From positions 50,335,285-50,399,284 of the forward strand of contig OU862910.1 of NCBI GenBank assembly GCA_917880885.1: a stretch of DNA of 64,000 nt. The letters are read 5' to 3'. Under the pieces are notes generated by a model, which ran no database searches, had not been told where the DNA came from, and saw only the letters and a program-made list of their open reading frames with translations. This stretch comes from Limnephilus marmoratus. Lineage: Eukaryota; Arthropoda; Insecta; Trichoptera; Limnephilidae. Positions within the stretch are counted from its first letter, which is position 1; every line of letters begins with the position of its first letter. Positions 54,201 to 64,000 of this stretch are shown in pieces. Made by a program: the position numbers and the translations under genes.

Positions 54201-57200
54201 GCCACTGAGGACAGGAGGAGTTGGAGGCAACTGTTGCAAGATGCCAAAGCTCGATATGGGCTGTAGCGCCATCGAAGAAGAAGATTTCAACATGGATTTT
54301 TGTCAACTCTAACAAATCTTTCGTTATATGAAAACTATATATCAAACGCATCAGCTAACAGAACTCAAGTCGATTCCATATATCAGATTTTATCAAGGCC
54401 TTCGACAAAGTATGCCATAAAATTCTACTGGTTAAACTACGTAAGCTAGGTATTGACGGAAAACTTTTAGACTGGTTTGCAAGCTATCTATTTGATACTA
54501 CTTGTAAAAATTTATTTTGTTCCTCTCCAATCAATTTATAGCTACCAGTGGTGTCTTATTTAGGCCCAATTTTGTTTTTAATGTTTATAAACGATTTTGT
54601 TGATATATTTGATAAAGATGTAAATATGTTGCTTTTTTTACCTCTGTCGAAGAAATTAATGACCAGGCATAATTTACGACTCTAAATTAAACTTTATATC
54701 CCATATAAACACAATCAATAATAAAGGAATGAAAATGCTTGGCTTCATTCTTCGAAATTCCAGAGGTTTCATATTTTAACATAAAATTTTTTGTATACAT
54801 CCTTTGTACCTACGTATAGAGTCGAATATAACTCGTCGCTCTGGTCCCCCCATTTTAAAATACATTCAGATTCAATCGAAAAAATTCAAAATAAAATTCT
54901 AAGACATATTAATTTTAATCTCGGTATTCGCATTGAAAACATAAACTACAATTTTTTGATGAAAGAATTAAATTTATTGAGACTCTCAGATCGAAGAATT
55001 ATATCCAACTTAATGTTCAAAATTGTAAACGGTGGATTAGACAGTTCTGATTTAACTAAGCTCATTGAATTTCATAATCCCACGAGAACCACTCGTTCTA
55101 AAATCCTGTTTAAATGCTACAATAATAGGACTGAGTATTTGAAACACTCGCTTGTACCTACATGATGTTAGTAATAGGTATGCAAATGTGGCAGATCTAT
55201 TTAACTGTACGGAAGGTAGGTACAAGAGGACTATGCTATCAAATCTTTTCAATCAATATTAATTCTATTTGTATGTACTATAGATTTTTGAATGCAATTG
55301 TCTCTCTGGTGTCATTTCTCTTTATTTTTATTATTTCTAATTTTTTTCCTATGATTTTGTGAGATGTAATCAGTGCTTATGGTATATGTATCAGGAGTGT
55401 TACGGATATTAGCATCCGCAGATGTGAACCTCTAATAATCCGCATCTGCGGATGTCAAAATTTTGCATATCAGGGGTGTTATGGATATTAGCATCCGCAT
55501 CCGCAAATGCGGAATATTAGACGTTCGCATCCGTAGATGTGAACGTCTAATAATCCGCATCCGCGGACGTCAAAATGTTTGCATGTGCTACAACCCTGAT
55601 ATGTATACCATTGATATTATAAATAAAAAAGTAATGTGTGGAGATATAATGCTTTGTTCTAAACATAATGTAGAGGCTGTGAGTGTGATCCCCTACGGTT
55701 TGGTCAGTGCTATACATAATAAATTATGTTAATCCATGATATTATAGGAAATTTAGAAATGGATCAATGAAACAGTTTTCGGTAAAGAATAGTCATCTCC
55801 TAGGTAAGATCTTCTTGATGGGGTTCATGTTATGTTGAAAAAGTGCAGAACAGGTTACAGAAAACTATTGTGCTTCAATACAAAACTGGTGGTGTTTTAC
55901 TTCAAAACATTAATTAACACACCTGTATAGGATTTCGATGGTATAGTGCAAAAACGGTTTAAGGACGATAAGAAAGGTCAATTTAAAAGCGTTCTTCAGA
56001 ATGAATATTACAAATTCATTATTAGTATTCATGTTAATGTTATATAATTTTGGCGGAGCTGCTGGGCTGTTAGGCTGTTGTTAATATCTTATTTTAGCAG
56101 ATCTGCTGGATTTGCAGCAGCTTCGCGGGTTTTTAACGCTAGTTAAAAATATTTTGAGAAATATGTTACAATTGCATTTGATCAGTTAGTAGCCAAGTGC
56201 ACATGCGTTAGGCTCGTATCCGGGTATTGCAAAATTTTCACTTACTAGAAATAGAAGGAGGAATTCAGATATTGTCAGATAAACCAGATGCTTGACTTTC
56301 TTTTTACATAAAAATTCCCTCAACATGTTTGTGCACTATGTCATGGAATTTTACATGATAATTTGACTACAAAGGAAAAGGTTGGCATAATTTTTTAATA
56401 CAAGAAGCCAGTCGATCACTCTGCTTTAAAAACCTTCGTTTTGATACTGTGTGGGAAAAACATAGCTCTTATACGGGTAAATCCTATTCACACAGTAACT
56501 TTACCTGCTGAGTAGACCCATCAATATGGCTATGGGGCTAATGGAGTGCATAGACATATAGTGCATTAGTATACATTTTATTAAATTATTGGTAATTATT
56601 TGCAGTATTAGGAAAACTTTACAAACATGCTGCATGCAGTGGTTGTTTGTCTTCAAGTTCATATTATTATTTCTAAACGAAATTAATTTATAAAATCTAA
56701 GCAACTTCAAGAAGTCACTTTAAAGTTTTGTCTTTAGGAGATACAGAATTAAAATTATACAAAAGGCCCAGTTATTTCGTGAAAATTCCAACGTAACATT
56801 ACATCAAATGGCCATTTTGTTTATTTGACATTTAAAATGTCGTCGTTAACCGCCGATCCCAGGTACATTTCAACTTTCTAACAAAAGTGTAACATGATAG
56901 TTGTTATCTTCTGCTACACAATTGGTTCAAAAGCTAAAATGGACATAGAATCGCCATTTAATGGGGACCTTTCAACTGATAAAAAACAAAATGGGGCTGA
57001 ATGGCCTTTTGATGATAATGTTACATTGAATTTCTGAAAAACAACCATCCCTAGTGTATTTGTTTTATCAAAGTTTAATTAATTTATTTTGATCTTCAAT
57101 GGTCAAAGAATGTTTAAAAAGAGAGTGAATATAAAGTATTATATATTATGTTTTGTAGAAAGAAATTGTATATATATTTGAATGAAGACTGTTTGAAAAA

Positions 57201-60200
57201 TAATTAACAATAAAGAAAAAATATTTAAAATCCTGCACATTTTGTGCTTAGCTGCTGTAGAGGTGTAATAATTACAATATATTTTTTATGAACTTTAATT
57301 GGTTTGTGTTATATTAAAATATGTTAACTTACTGCTTGTGCCCAGAGTGACTTGGCCTCAAGTCTAATCCATCCATTACCATTGCGTCCCGTACAAGAGA
57401 CTGAAGAAGTGTTTTGTCACCTGAAATTAAAAAAATAAATTATTTTACTGAAATGTAATTCGAACTCTTTAAAATTATAAAATATATTCGAACAATCCGT
57501 AATCTACTGCCACCGAATGGAAAGGTAGCCTATAATTATATTAAATGGGGACCTCAGCTTGGGCAAAATACCCAACGAGACCCACATTATCATATAATGT
57601 TTGAAAATAGACAAACGTAATATTATTGTTTCAATAAAAAAAATAATTACACTCTGAGAATCCAAAATATTCCATTAATCGCGTAAGGCTCGAAAGGGGA
57701 GGGGGGGGGGGGGGTCGGAAAAATCACGAAATATCACGAGGGGGGGTTATAATGAGATATCACTTGTATTTATTTTTCGTGATAATATTCTGAAAATTTC
57801 AAAATACATTGTACTAAAAAATACACATGATTTTGGATTTTAGGGGGGGGGGGGGGGGGGGGGGTTAGTCTAAAACCTCACCACATATCACCAGGGGGGG
57901 GAGGGTTAAAAAGTTGTTAAAAAAAACATCACATGATTAATGGACGACCCCTTTTCCTTTTTTCTTTCGCTCCTAAGTTCATCATCAATTATACTAATTT
58001 CGGTTTATCTGCCCTGCATAACTACTGTTCAATCAACTCTAAAACTCGAATTGCTTTCAATTTAAGTGTTATTGTAACAAACCATCCAATTTGTTGTGCA
58101 GAGTTCTTCAATCTCAAATGCTTTCTCATTCCCGTATCGCTTCGTCTCTTACCAATTAGGGCGAGGGTTGCTTTTGGTTAGTTTTTCACCCTGCCCTGAT
58201 GTGATCTAATTATACTGATATGATTCCTGTAAGGGATGTGGCAGCTGTAATGATCGATACAAGGTCAAGTTTTAGCGTAAGAGAGCAAGTTGCTTCCCGG
58301 TGCCTACCGCACTATTTCAAGTGAACCTCTGGCAGACTGACCCAAGAGACGCTTCGTAAACTGTCTGCTTCGGAGTTCAGTTAACCCAGAGGGCAAAATA
58401 TTCATTGAAACCCTTTTGATAAAACGAAGAGTTAAAGAAACAATTAGGTTTCCTGTTTTTCAGTAAACCCATGTTATTGTTAAAGTTTATTATACTGTCT
58501 TGCTATTGTTGAACTGCCATAAAATACATGTCAAACTTGCAAATTGATTTTACCGAAAAAATAGACTAAATGTGTTCTCTGTTAAAATTGTGCGTTTATT
58601 TATTAATCCTGTTACATTAGGTATTTAAATAGCAACTGTTTGTTTAGAATTCAGATGATGATTTCAAAATTGGAACTGTTTTGTCAAGAATTCAGACTAT
58701 TCCATGGTTTTTCATGGATCTGCTCTATCTTCAATATTGGCGGTGTATTATCGTAACATAATATATCGGCTATATCGCGTAATATTATCTAGCTTTACGA
58801 TTCAACATACCGGTGATCTTGGTCGCACAAAAAACACACCACGACACCGAAGGATCTTATAACCTGGTTTGCCAACGTCACTCCTGGCCTGTCTTTTGCG
58901 TAACCCACACCAGCAGGCACTCCTCCGTCGTCTGGAAGTTCACCTCTGAGGCAAAGTTGTACTCGCAGTACAGTAGTAGGATAATGTGTGCTTACAGTAG
59001 TAGGTTCCAGAGTGGAAGATACTCTCAGTATCGCCCTGGTGTAAGACCACCATTCAGAATTGAAACATTGCTTGAAATGACTTCTGCCGTGTTTGGTGAC
59101 CAGATCTGAATAGCCAGGTACTTCCCCACCTTCCTCTTCCCTATCACCTTCCCCTCCCCACTGCCTTCAGCCTCACAACATACCTCAATTGGGGATGCCA
59201 TAGTCCCACTGGCTCTAGACGGGGGCAGTTGGGACTCTTATGAGGTATTCACATAAAAAAAAGTAGGGGTCATTAATTTGTGAATCCGAGTGAAATTTGT
59301 CGTCAATTACGATACCAAAAAATTTAATGCTTTTAGTTTGAGTAATATGTGGGCAAGTAATTTGAGGAAAATTGTTTTGAAAATCGTGTAATTTGAGTGT
59401 ACGCTCATTCATTAGTTGTCCCCTTTTGTTTTTTGAGAATGTTAGATATTTAGTTTTACTCACGTTTAATTTTAGTTTGCTTTTAACCAGTTTTTAAGTA
59501 CAGCCAGGCCATGCTCTACCTCTTCATAGATGCTTGTCCAATCTTGTTAATGAAATATAAGAATGAGTGCTTACAGTAGTAGGAGTCCTTCTCCTGCTTC
59601 TTGAAGTGGTGGTGCTCCGAGCGCGAGGGCGAGCGCGGACGCAGCGACATCCACTTCCAGCCAGGCCGGCCGGCGCGCGCCAGGAAGTGCAGCAAACGCT
59701 CTTCCGCCGTCTGGAAGTTTACCTCGGAGGCGGAGTTGTACTCGCAATATACCCTGCAATTAACATGCACTCATTATAATTTTGTCTACGTTACTCAAGT
59801 TTTGTGATATCTGGGGATAGGTGTATTTCTTTGAATTTTGGGGGAAATTGGGTTAATTTTTTAAGTGAAAAATTCTTTAGCACCGTTGATTTGAAATACA
59901 ATGAAACGAAAAAGCGACTCTAAAAAGAGACTAACACATCCATCTATAGGATTTAGCCTGCGAGAGTCGGTCTCCTCTTTGTGCGGTGCTTCTAGCCTCC
60001 CCACTCTTGTCTACTTTAGTTTTCTGAAGGTTTCAATTCTATCGCGTGTGAACTGAACCCTTGTATTTTTTTATGTGACACTTCACAAGAGCGCGCATGG
60101 CTGTACAGTGTAAAGGAGCTATGTTGCCACCCGGTTGGGCAGTATTGTGAGGCGAGTTAAGGTAAATGATTTCTTTTTCACAAGACGTTTTCTAAAAACT

Positions 60201-63200
60201 TTTATCAAATTTTTCTGTAGTTGTATAAAAACCCAGTTTTTTGCACTATTACAACGATGATAAAATGGTCAATTTAATTATATTACTTCGAATCTTCTGA
60301 TTTCTGTAGAAATTTTTCACCAATCTTTCAACAACAATTTTTCAACATCAATCAGATTTTTTTTCCAACACGAGTTGTTTCCTTGTATACTAAATATGCC
60401 TTTTTACTTATAAATCTAGACTAGAACTACAGCTACTAACTGTAGAAAACAAAAAAAAGTTTTAGGTTTAACTCACCAATCTGGGTGCACTTTCCAATTT
60501 TCTCCTTTGAAGTATTCGGTAACTGTAATGAACATTTATATTGTATTATTTTTTTTTATATTTGTACAAAATTCTTGATATTCTATTCAGACAGAATTCG
60601 ACAGTTTGGCATTTTCCAGCTGTAAATTTATTTCTAAATTACATTTCCGGTTCAAGATGGTTTAATGATTCAGTAAAGATATTTTTTTCAATTGTGAAAT
60701 GGTCATGTTTGTTTGAAATTTCTCATTCACATTTTTTCAATATTATGGTACGAGTCTGCCCGAAGTATGTTTGAAAATGAATTATTGTCATTGAGATAGT
60801 GAAGTTTCTTTGGACAAATTGCATAATTACTTATTTAAAATTTAAAAAAAAGTTATATAAAATATTTGGTTTATAATTAATTAAGAACAGTCTGTCAAGA
60901 AAGAGTAGAAAACATAGGAGGGCGCCTCTGTAGTACAAATGGTAATACTAAAAATATAATCATGGTTATAATCTAAAGCTGTGTAACCAACATTTTTATT
61001 AAAAATTAAAAAGGCATAAAAGAGAAAAAAATAAAATTTTCATTCCACTGATCTCAAAATCAGAATTGCATATAAGTATATTGTTAATATATCTTTGCAA
61101 TTGTGTGTTAACATAATGAAGAATGACGATTTTGTAATCTTAATATATAAAACAAAGTCGGGTTAGTTACACTATTTATAACTCGAGAATGGCTGAACCG
61201 ATTTTGATGATCTTTGATTTGTTGGATTTGTCTCCGCCCCGGATAGGATAATAACTATTAAAACATCGCAAAAATTCACAAAAAACAAAGTTATGACGAT
61301 AATTCATTTCCTCATACATTTAATATGGAACGAATTTTCATCTTTGAAAGAGCTGAAGGAATATTGTGGTAGGTAGGTATAATATTGAACTTTGCTTCAA
61401 TTCCAAAAATTCAAAAAAGTCAAATGTCAATGTGCTGATTGTTTTTGTTTTGTTCTTAAACATATAATGCTGCCTCTCTTTCTTACACACTTAATGTCAA
61501 TAGCCGAAAATGAGACAAACGGTGAACGTATGTCTCCACTCATCCAAAGGAAAGATACAATCATTAAAATAAAAAACCCTCACACGTATAAAGAAAATGA
61601 AAAGCAAAGTTTTATTTTACATCAGTTCCACAACACATGAGGCCCCGAAGAAAATTATTTTCCTTAGGGCCTGTGTCATCTTAGGGGATGTTGTGTGGAG
61701 GTCTTTTTAAGGAAGGGAAGGATAGGAAGTTCTGGGAAGGAAAAAAGTATGAGGGGAGGGTAGGAATCTGGGGTCAGTGTGTCCGGTAGTGACGGACGTA
61801 TGAACCCATCCCTCCAACTGCGGTGCAAGGCGTTGGGTCGAGAGAGTCCAGCTGTAAAGGTCAAAAGGCTCCCTCAACCAGTCTCTCTCGATTCGGTCCA
61901 CCACGCAACAGGTGGGCAGACGTATCCGCCGCCAAGACACGGACAAACGTCACCCCGTAGCGAACCACTTAAGGTGCGATTCCTAAGGGTGACCTATGGG
62001 TGACGTATGACAGAGGTGTTGGTTATCTAATAAATGGTTCCCGGTTCACAAATTATCGTAATTAAGTGAAAAAAAAAGAAAATCACAAAAAATATAAATC
62101 CATACACAATGCCATCTCTGATACTGACAAAATCAAAACACGGACAGTTGTGCATTGATGATTGCTTCATTGTGTAATTTTTGACTTAATAAAAAAACTG
62201 AATTTAATTCAACAGTTATTGATTCTGAGGCGGTACGAAGTTCGTCGGGTCAGCTAGTAAAATATAAAGCACACTTTAGAAATTGTTCACTACTCACATT
62301 TATTTAATATTAGCTTAAGTACTTACTAGCGTTGTCCAGGCTTCAGATCATGTCTCTAATTTTAGATCTGAATATATTTAACTCATTCTGATCTAAATGT
62401 AGTGTAACTAAACTGACTACTAACGATTCTTCCTTTCTACCTACTGTTAAATTCAAATTTATGTTAATTTAAATGAAAGCCAATCACTTTGTAAAACACA
62501 ATTTAATCAAATTTATGTCATTATGTAGGTAACTTAACAACAGTGCTTCTTCGATTTTTTAAGAACAAAAAAAAAGTAATTTTAAATGTGTATACAATGT
62601 TCTGCATCATCAGTGTCATTGCACTTCAAAAGAATATTTGACAGGTAAATTGGTGTTGTCAGCCTACTAATTTCATAGTTCCAGTTTTTATTTTTTCTAC
62701 TCTTATTTGACAGACTCTATGTAGGTATTTACGTAAGTACCAACAATTACAAGGTACTAACCATTCTTATCATTTCAGAGGAAATTTTGGTTTTGATTTA
62801 TTAATTAAGAGAAAATTAGAAACATACTTTTTTCAACGTGAAGTCTATACTGTTCACAAACTTATTAATTTTTTTTGGGATAATATTTAAGGCGATACTC
62901 AAAATTAAGAATAATATTTAAGAATTCAAACTCTCTTTCATAGATGGCGCGAGTTTAATTATTTTAGAAAAAATCTTTTTACAAGTTATACTTTAAAATG
63001 TTCAGATGAATTAATTGTTTTAAATGAATGTTATACAAGAATATGAAAAAATGTTTTTCTACAAAAAAATTCAAATCTTTCAACAAAGGGTAGCAAATAC
63101 AGTATTGGATGGAATCAACGATGCAATATTTTATTTGTTAACCTATATTGAAAAAAATGAGTTTTTTTATGTCAAAACTATTTATTCATATTCTTATTCT

Positions 63201-63570
63201 AGAAATTTCTAGAGGGCGAAACTTCCAGCCCTTATATCTTGAAAAGCACCACACCATAAAACTCCCTTAATTGTACCGGGTCTCGTTTCTGAGTTTTAGG
63301 GACACTGCGATTAAATTACGTCATATATTAGGTACACAAATGTAAGTGTTATTTACCATTAATGGGACTATGGCGCAGCTCTTGTTCTGCCAATAGTTCG
63401 TACATTCCATATCCGTCTGGAAGCACCACGGCCAGTGAGAAGGGGGTGCCCTCTATGGGGCCGTAGAAATATCTCTGTCTGCGCGTGGAAACTCGCCTCA
63501 TGTCCTCGTAGTGGACCTTGATGGCTACTTCCGTGTCTCCCTCCTTCTGTTCTATCATCTCGTTACGCAA
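42283..63570 (-). CDS. CACNA2D3-like: Voltage-gated calcium channel alpha2/delta subunit (alpha2/delta-3-like), 3' 11 exons
   Basis: Extracellular, membrane-anchored auxiliary subunit that promotes trafficking and gating of CaV channels at synapses (family role). Exons, 5' to 3': 63570-63357, 60522-60477, 59753-59575, 57420-57333, 51267-51163, 48463-48202, 47480-47229, 47019-46908, 46169-45851, 43522-43345, 42378-42283; all GT-AG and in frame, 616 aa, partial at the N-terminus. Diagnostic blocks: RRQRYFYGPIEGTPFSLAVV, HPDWVYCEYNSASEVNFQ, GVTLSFVATRSGLLRW, DASWYKRAVDH, DCYILDDNGFVILSEEKSHT, GQFFGQIDGTIM, CERPFSVQKIPHSNLILLVV and the ending RRRPQKCINYHPEE. The C-terminus CGGSSALAVSF...LLLTALLSL is a GPI-type signal as in alpha2/delta-3. 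The VWA domain is outside the window. Odd: a proline-rich insert in exon 9. It could be Drosophila straightjacket's orthologue or a paralogue. Confidence 0.95.
42869..43064. mobile_element. Palindromic MITE with GGGCTCTACACACGACA ends
   Basis: Inner arms AGTGACTGCAAAGAGC...GAGTTGAGCGAACTAGCGCT and their reverse complement (GTTCGCTCAACTCCACGTTC) face each other; outer ends GGGCTCTACACAC and GGTGTGGAGACCC are partly paired. In the last alpha2/delta intron. Confidence 0.8.
44632..44880 (-). mobile_element. Repeat family 2 copy
   Basis: TGGAGCCTGTGAGACTATGG, TTGGGGTATGTTGTGAGGCT, ATCTGGTCACCAAACACGGC and TCTTACACCAGGGCGATACT match the copy at 59005-59265 in reverse orientation. Confidence 0.7.
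44945..45017 (-). repeat. tRNA-like SINE head (CAT anticodon-like loop)
   Basis: Minus strand: GACCTCCGTAGTCCAGTGGA, a loop with CTCATAA, then GCGGGTTCGAACCCGGCATG. A- and B-box sequences and the D and T arms are good, but the would-be acceptor ends GACCTCC and GGCATGC do not pair. So it is a tRNA-derived SINE rather than a functional tRNA gene. Confidence 0.5.
45568..45727. mobile_element. MITE with CCATCCATAAATTACGTCAC ends and poly-C tracts
   Basis: CCATCCATAAATTACGTCACAC and its complement GTGTGACGTAATTTATGGATGG bound the element, with two C runs of 12 to 14 inside. A relative with longer G runs is at 57665-57955. Confidence 0.8.
46655..46760. repeat. Poly-G repeat fragment
   Basis: CATACTACGTGACACGTTTA followed by a run of about 18 G; probably a fragment of the same MITE type as 45568-45727. 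Confidence 0.4.
48642..48800. repeat. 59-bp tandem repeat, 2.6 copies
   Basis: ATAAATATACCAAACCACCC begins units at 48642, 48701 and 48760; the first two units are nearly identical. In the alpha2/delta intron upstream of exon 6. Confidence 0.9.
50578..50606. repeat. TAA microsatellite
   Basis: About nine ATA/TAA triplets, followed by TCTTTATTCCAGGATGTGGG, typical of a reversed LINE or SINE tail. Confidence 0.7.
51595..51890 (+). mobile_element. Decayed CR1/jockey-type RT fragment
   Basis: Frames with stops read LMSWIQLPRSRQFSVLL, then [16 protein letters not shown] and TYDIKLYKE. This is the same RT region as in the intact LINE at 19702-22611 ([22 protein letters not shown]), with stops and frameshifts. 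Confidence 0.65.
53124..53215 (+). repeat. Uninterrupted copy of the repeat split at 3851-4390
   Basis: ACCACTCGGACCCATAAG ... CATTACCAGACATACATATG then TATGAGGCGTACCTGACTTA: the two halves that flank SINE copy a are contiguous here. Confidence 0.65.
53586..53652 (+). repeat. tRNA-like SINE fragment
   Basis: TTGGTGGAGTATTGGCACTG followed by the B-box-like GTATTCAAGTCCC; no paired acceptor stem. Confidence 0.35.
53725..55240 (+). mobile_element. Decayed CR1/jockey-type LINE split by an RTE-like insertion
   Basis: 53725-53815 reads IPKLFEKLLLDQIS (compare [14 protein letters not shown] in the intact LINE). It resumes after the insertion with QHGF-, [12 protein letters not shown], and later YNSSLWSPHFKI, RHINFNLGI and LLRLSDRRIISNL (54791-55165). 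Several frameshifts and stops. Confidence 0.7.
53816..54285 (+). mobile_element. 5'-truncated RTE-like LINE copy
   Basis: [16 protein letters not shown] then a stop, [34 protein letters not shown], and the 3' end GATATGGGCTGTAGCGCCATC plus GAAGAAGAAGA. Same family as 25016-25949, more truncated. Confidence 0.78.
55388..55605. mobile_element. MITE rich in ATCCGC palindromes, partly duplicated
   Basis: TCAGGAGTGTTACGGATATT (55391) and TCAGGGGTGTTATGGATATT (55469) start two overlapping copies; the right end GCTACAACCCTGATA is inverted to the start. CGCATCCGC and GCGGATG motifs pair throughout. Confidence 0.7.
57665..57955. mobile_element. MITE with long G runs
   Basis: CCATTAATCGCGTAAGG at the left and CATGATTAATGGACGACCCC at the right are the ends; inside are G runs of up to about 20 (57700-57715, 57843-57865) and CACGAGGGGGGG-type repeats. 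Confidence 0.65.
58815..59004 (-). pseudogene. Decayed duplicate of the alpha2/delta exon at 59575-59753
   Basis: Minus strand from 58970: YCEYNFASEVNFQTTEECLL matches YCEYNSASEVNFQTAEERLL of the real exon. It then degenerates with an in-frame TGA where the exon has Trp, and later a TAG or TAA. No proper acceptor precedes it; instead CCTACTACTGTA abuts, which is the real exon's donor end. A second CCTACTACTGTAAGC at 58990-59003 is another donor-end copy, cut off by a family 2 repeat. So at least one exon duplication has decayed 0.6 kb downstream of the functional exon. Confidence 0.8.
59005..59265 (+). mobile_element. Repeat family 2, copy with A-tail
   Basis: CCAGAGTGGAAGATACTCTC at the head, TTTGGTGACCAGATCTGAAT, ATTGGGGATGCCATAGTCCC, CAGTTGGGACTCTTATGAGG and an 8-A tail. 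Most complete copy of the family. Confidence 0.7.
59270..59525 (-). mobile_element. Decayed LINE RT fragment
   Basis: Minus strand reads EVEHGLAVLKNWLKAN, then after a shift KLNVSKTKYLTFSKNKRGQL and KSIKFFGIVIDDKF, the region just after the FADD box in jockey/CR1-type RTs. Confidence 0.6.
61138..62257 (+). mobile_element. Non-autonomous Helitron inside MITE copy B
   Basis: Begins TCTTAATATATAAAAC after an A, and ends GAAGTTCGTCGGGTCAGC followed by TAG before a T. Comparing copy A gives the exact ends with no target duplication. It carries a reversed SINE-like copy (about 61630-62045) and has no Rep/helicase ORF. Confidence 0.85.
61630..62045 (-). mobile_element. SINE-like family 1, copy g
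   Basis: Reverse of the family: GAGGCCCCGAAGAAAATTAT tail hairpin at the left, GGGTAGGAATCTGGGGTCAG middle, GTAGCGAACCACTTAAGG, and AATAAATGGTTCCCGG at the head. Confidence 0.8.
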
Positions 63571-63965
63571 CTGAAAGGAATTGACGATAGGTTTAATGAT
63601 ATTGTTAACTTAGAATCTAAATAAAGCCAGAAGCTAAAACGATTTCACCATTACACCCGAATGGAAAAAATGCAATGTAGAAATGTCGTATTATGTACGA
63701 AAAAAAAATAAAGCTGCAAAAACAAAAATACCTTGTGGTATTTTTATGAGTGTATATTATTTTCTGATCTCGGATTTGTTCTTTTGGCGTTATAAATTTT
63801 AAGAAGGGACATTTTTTTCTCAGAGATTTTTTGTGCTACGTAAATTGCCTATGTATAGGAGCCAAACACAAATGTCGTGTTTTGGAGATAATTAACGTTG
63901 TGATGAAACATTATTAATGATGAATCGCTACAATTTTAGTATATCACTTTATTTAAATGCATTGG

Positions 63966-63993
63966 ATAACCGGTTTCGGCGTAGCCGGTTGTT
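63966..63993. other. Short hairpin AACCGG / CCGGTT
   Basis: AACCGGTTTCGGCGTAGCCGGTT at the right edge is a compact dyad; it may be the end of a repeat that continues outside the window. Confidence 0.4.
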
Positions 63994-64000
63994 GTGTTCA

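Larger units (their letters stand above)
60893..62721 (-). mobile_element. Tc1/mariner-like MITE, copy B, split by a Helitron
   Basis: Ends TCTGTCAAGAAAGAGTAG (60893) and the complement at CTACTCTTATTTGACAGA (62721). Interior blocks match copy A (2657-3321) in reverse. Interrupted at 61137/62258. Confidence 0.75.

Noticed and set aside
55463..55732. 89-aa open frame with RIR repeats
   Set aside because: Produced by the ATCCGC-repeat MITE; no coding evidence.

Overview
This is an animal, almost certainly insect and probably lepidopteran, genomic window. It is AT-rich and its genes have many small exons with GT-AG introns. The introns and intergenic DNA are filled with short interspersed repeats, Helitrons with A|TC...CTAG|T ends, MITEs and LINEs. 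The lepidopteran assignment is an inference from the style of the repeats and from GGTTAGGTTA-type runs; no species marker is present.

Three conserved host genes are supported. (1) Minus strand, 29973 down to 830 and off the left edge: the first 13 coding exons (810 codons) of the nuclear exosome RNA helicase MTR4, from the start codon to the DExH core and the start of the arch/KOW insertion. (2) Plus strand, 30374-37914: a complete five-exon gene for the 18S rRNA dimethyladenosine transferase DIMT1 (306 aa). Genes 1 and 2 are divergent, with start codons 400 bp apart, so they probably share a promoter; both act in ribosomal RNA maturation. (3) Minus strand, 63570 down to 42283: the last 11 coding exons (616 aa) of a voltage-gated calcium channel alpha2/delta subunit most like alpha2/delta-3, ending in a GPI-type tail; its 5' part lies beyond the right edge. 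DIMT1 and alpha2/delta converge on a 4.4-kb intergenic region (37915-42282).

The rest is mostly mobile DNA, often nested. In MTR4 introns: a LINE 3' end (32-354), a Tc1-like MITE, a reverse-oriented Helitron with a C-rich core (4687-5868), several copies of one SINE-like family, a roughly 2.1-kb TIR DNA transposon with a decayed unrecognised protein (7876-9978), a 6.6-kb LTR retroelement with visually identical 1522-bp LTRs (10278-16886), an apparently intact two-ORF LINE (about 19497-23690), an RTE-like LINE fragment and a perfect 53-bp-arm MITE. In DIMT1 introns: a 1.45-kb foldback element with an 8-bp target duplication, two Helitrons, and a MITE carrying a SINE. In alpha2/delta introns: MITEs, LINE fragments, a decayed copy of one of its own exons, and a MITE split by a Helitron that itself carries a SINE.

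The most unusual object is the LTR element. It has a 5-bp target duplication, TG...CA ends, a 17-nt primer-binding site matching the tRNA-Tyr 3' end, and a polypurine tract. Its interior encodes no protease, reverse transcriptase or RNase H. Instead there is one 1080-codon open frame of tandem proline-rich repeats, whose DNA is full of regularly spaced palindromes, ending in what may be a remnant of a BEL/Pao-type integrase C-terminus.
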